From Sipunculus nudus (Eukaryota; Annelida; Sipuncula; Golfingiida; Sipunculidae): a DNA stretch of 64,000 nt. The stretch is taken from assembly GCA_026874595.1 (NCBI GenBank), contig CM049310.1, positions 19,816,058 to 19,880,057 of the forward strand, read 5' to 3'. The notes beneath the pieces were generated by a model. The model worked only from the letters and a program-made list of their open reading frames with translations, did not search any database and had not been told where the DNA came from. A program made the position numbers and the translations under genes. Every line of letters begins with the position of its first letter. Position 1 is the first letter of the stretch. This document shows, piece after piece, positions 61,501-64,000 of the stretch.

Positions 61501-61900
61501 AGGTAAGTTTGATGAATTGGCCTGATATTTTGACCTGTCTATGTGTCTTTGATGGCTTTCTCGTTGACAAGGCAGGTGTCGCCACCTACAATGACTTTTC
61601 CACAGTGTAAGTGCCTGCTTAATCCTTTAGAGGAATTTGATATATCAGCCTGAAATTGGGCATATTTATACATATCGAATAGCTTTGTCGTATACAAGAC
61701 TGGTGGTGCCAGCTACAATCATTTTTGTGTTGTGTGCATCCATGCCAGAATTGTTTGTGTAATTGTTTCTTATTCAAAATGTTTAGTTCTTGCTTTGGTC
61801 ATATATATGAGAAGTAATGGTCAAGCATTGAAGCATTATACCTGGTGTATTTCCAAATGCACAGGTTCGTATTAGGCCTGTAGGCCTTGTTGACTAAAAT
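58576..61900 (+). mobile_element. Family D/E Helitron-like composite element (copy 2)
   Basis: Seen: the 5' end TTTTTTAGCGAACCTGTGAG, then E segments with CTCAGAAACGGCTGGAGC and TTTTATGC phrases (58,580-60,800), D units (60,840-61,440), a C-like segment with GGTGTCGCCACC at 61,575, and the 3' end GCACAGGTTCGT with hairpin AGGCCTGTAGGCCT at about 61,874-61,887. A second 5'-like start, GCGAGCCTGTGAGCTAATGC, at about 59,520 and a short one near 61,083 suggest internal or nested copies. GGTGGCGCCACC is exact at 59,939. Confidence 0.6.
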
Positions 61901-63829
61901 TTAATTTAATTTTTCTATGAAGAGGCGTGACGTGACACACCGTTTATTATGGTTGCTTCATGATGAATACTGTACTGCAGTATATATATTACATTTTGAA
62001 ATTCTAAACTGTAGTTTGTAACTCTTGGATTTCTCTTTGGATAAAAAAGGTATAGTGCATATATATCAATGGAATATGTATTTAACAGAAAAAAGGTCAA
62101 GAAAAAAATATAAAGAATCGCTATGCATTCCCGCACTCGCAGCTACAGATAAGCCTATCATGTGATGAATTAGTCAAGGCGTCCGAAACAAGGATCAAGA
62201 ACACACGTGTTTCCACTCCATCGTATCCTATTTATTAAAAAAAACACACCTCCAGTCCAGGACTGTTCAAATCAGACTGAAAACGAGTGAGACTATTTGA
62301 CCAAGAGAGTTGATGGGAACCAACGCGAACCAACCGCATGCATACCTCAATTACATCGGTTGCTCTATTGGCCTGGAAGCTTAGGCGGGGATTTGTGTAG
62401 TTTGATTAATCACGTTCAACCCGCGACATCCCAAAGAATCGGGATCTACCAATCTGACCGGCTAATGTTCTTCCGCTGCTGCTGATCGCGGCTCAGGTCT
62501 CATTTCTGAACCAGCATGATCGCAGGAGGGGCACGGTTGTCGGCTGCCCCTTTTGTTTGGAGGCCACAGGCACCATTTTAGAAAATCCCCGAGGACTTAA
62601 AGGATGAGACATCTTGGCAGTTTGTTCTTGATTCTTTCCGACTTTAAAACGTTTCCAAGACAACTTGATCAACCAACGAAGATCTTGTTTTGGTGTTTCA
62701 GGTAAGCAGCAGACCACGATTATACATTGCAGTTTTTGTTCATAATATAATCCAAGCACCTCGTTAAAATAGACAATTCTTGATCTTGGCCAGGCTTGAC
62801 AAACAGTAATGTTAATCTAGTTATAAAATATATATCTGACCTATTATAAGTCTGTTAACGCCTTTTCCCTGCTTATTGGAATGTAAGGGAATTCAACGTT
62901 TAGGTAACCATTTTATTTTCGGTACAATTTTTGATAGCACGAGCGGTATTCAGCATAGCTTTTCTTTCGAGGTTTCTATTATTAATTGCTTATTATATAT
63001 GTTAAATAAATTATATCAGGTATTTATGTTATACATGTGACAGCCTCTATGGAGCGCTGTGATTCTACTGGATTATATATACTCTTATATACATTTGTTC
63101 AGCAAAATCGTCCTCGGATATATTAATTTTTTTGGGAATGGTTCTAACTTGAATACCTGCAGATTATTTTCAGCTAAAACAGTATGCTACTTAAGGTTAC
63201 TTGTACATGAAAACAGACTAATTTTGAGTCTAAACTTGGTATTTCAGTATTATACCACGGTATTCTCACTGCCTTTATAATGTACATCACGTGGAAGTTT
63301 AGGAACAGCTTTGTGTTTCACTTATTACTCATAAACTCAGTACAAAGTTTTTCTCGAATGCCTTTCGTAAGTCGAAAAAGCTCATAAAAACTACAACTAC
63401 ATATGTAACAGGACTCTAGCCTTTTGAAATAGTTGCATTTTCTAAATGTGTTCATATGTTTATTCGAGAATTTTGTAATTTATTTTTTTTCTATTGAAAT
63501 TAGCCAGACGTTCGGCCGCGCGTAAGCCGTGTATGTTTCATGCCACATGACCAATAAGGCAAAATCAAACATAATTTTTAACATGGACAGATTTTTTTTA
63601 CTAAATTCTCCATAAATTTCTGAAATGAAACGTCGTGAAATGATTTCCAAGAGTGCTTAAAATATCTAAAATATGTGTTACTCTTTTTATTTAAATTAAA
63701 CTTTTATTAATTTTGATTTTAAAATTTTTCTGAGACTTCTCTTGTGTCTAACATGAGTTTTTTTCATGCAGCTTTTGTGTATACTTAGTTAATTCTTCCT
63801 TCCTGAGCCCGCAAAACTATACAGCACAT
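61901..63829. other. Unannotated stretch with a possible noncoding exon
   Basis: A GC-richer, low-repeat block at about 62,270-62,700 ends in TTTCAG followed by GTAAGC, a good splice-donor match at 62,700/62,701. No long ORF accompanies it. It could be a 5' untranslated or noncoding exon, or chance. Confidence 0.2.
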
Positions 63830-63985
63830 TGTTACGAAGAGAATTTATTCAGGGAAAAATACTGGGCCGATCCGGGGTACGAACCCATAACGGTGGTGCA
63901 CAAGTCCGGCGTACCAACCGCTTCGCTAGCAAAGCAAGCTTCACTAGCGAGACAGTTCGGTCCGCTTTCATGTCACCCCGTAACA
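63830..63985 (-). mobile_element. TRIM LTR at window edge, polypurine tract visible
   Basis: A 156-bp LTR ending in the same TGTTACGG / CGTAACA terminal pair. On the minus strand the upstream bases (64,000-63,986) read TCTCAAGAGGGGGTG, the polypurine tract. This is therefore a 3' LTR with internal sequence running past the window. The left flank is ACAT. A-box region TAGCGAAGCGGTTGG, B-box-like GGGTTCGTACCCC and TTTTT are kept. Confidence 0.8.
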
Positions 63986-64000
63986 CACCCCCTCTTGAGA

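Overview
This window looks like non-genic DNA from an animal nuclear genome. It is AT-rich by eye. It is crowded with diverged dispersed repeats, (AT)n microsatellites, one large minisatellite and nested transposable elements. I found no open reading frame that I would defend as a protein-coding gene. The longest, 186 codons at 23,290-23,850, lies inside a transposon-like terminus, and many other apparent ORFs open on non-ATG codons or follow a tandem repeat. I saw no rRNA gene, no intact tRNA gene and no bacterial-style operon. The repeat styles (tandem-bearing Helitron-like elements, a tRNA-like mini-LTR element, a Penelope-type hammerhead) fit a marine invertebrate, probably a mollusc such as a bivalve. 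That assignment is inference.

Layout. 1-12 kb: a cut-off 3' end of repeat family A, two TA-flanked MITE-like elements (673-1076, 1199-1541), four (AT)n tracts and otherwise featureless DNA. 12.26-18.82 kb: a minisatellite of about 134 units of 49 bp. 19.0-20.4 kb: a repeat with five tandem units of about 214 bp, each starting at the palindrome GGTGGCGCCACC. 23.3-26.9 kb: a nest of terminal-inverted-repeat elements. 30.4-35.2 kb: two Helitron-like composite elements (families A and D/E) placed end to end, the second split by a complete miniature LTR element (TRIM). 37.9-39.6 kb: an (AT)n tract, a hammerhead ribozyme fold and a second family A element in the opposite orientation. 41.8-45.1 kb: a CpG-rich putative MITE, then family B repeats split by a Mutator-like element that itself carries a MITE. 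46.6-50.5 kb: four further family A relatives. 53.6-57.3 kb: a diverged long inverted repeat. 55.06 kb: a solo LTR of the TRIM. 58.6-61.9 kb: a second D/E element. 63.83-64.0 kb: another TRIM end, cut by the window edge.

The most interesting items are: (1) a 156-bp LTR carrying a tRNA-like A box, B box and T-run in sense orientation, in a complete TRIM with a proline-type primer site, polypurine tract and 4-bp target duplication, a solo LTR and an edge copy; (2) a type I hammerhead ribozyme fold on the minus strand at 37,993-38,040; (3) one 12-bp palindrome, GGTGGCGCCACC, shared by tandem units of otherwise dissimilar repeat families; (4) two Helitron2/Helentron-like families with asymmetric terminal inverted repeats and 3' hairpins; and (5) a two-level nested insertion whose target duplications are both still readable.
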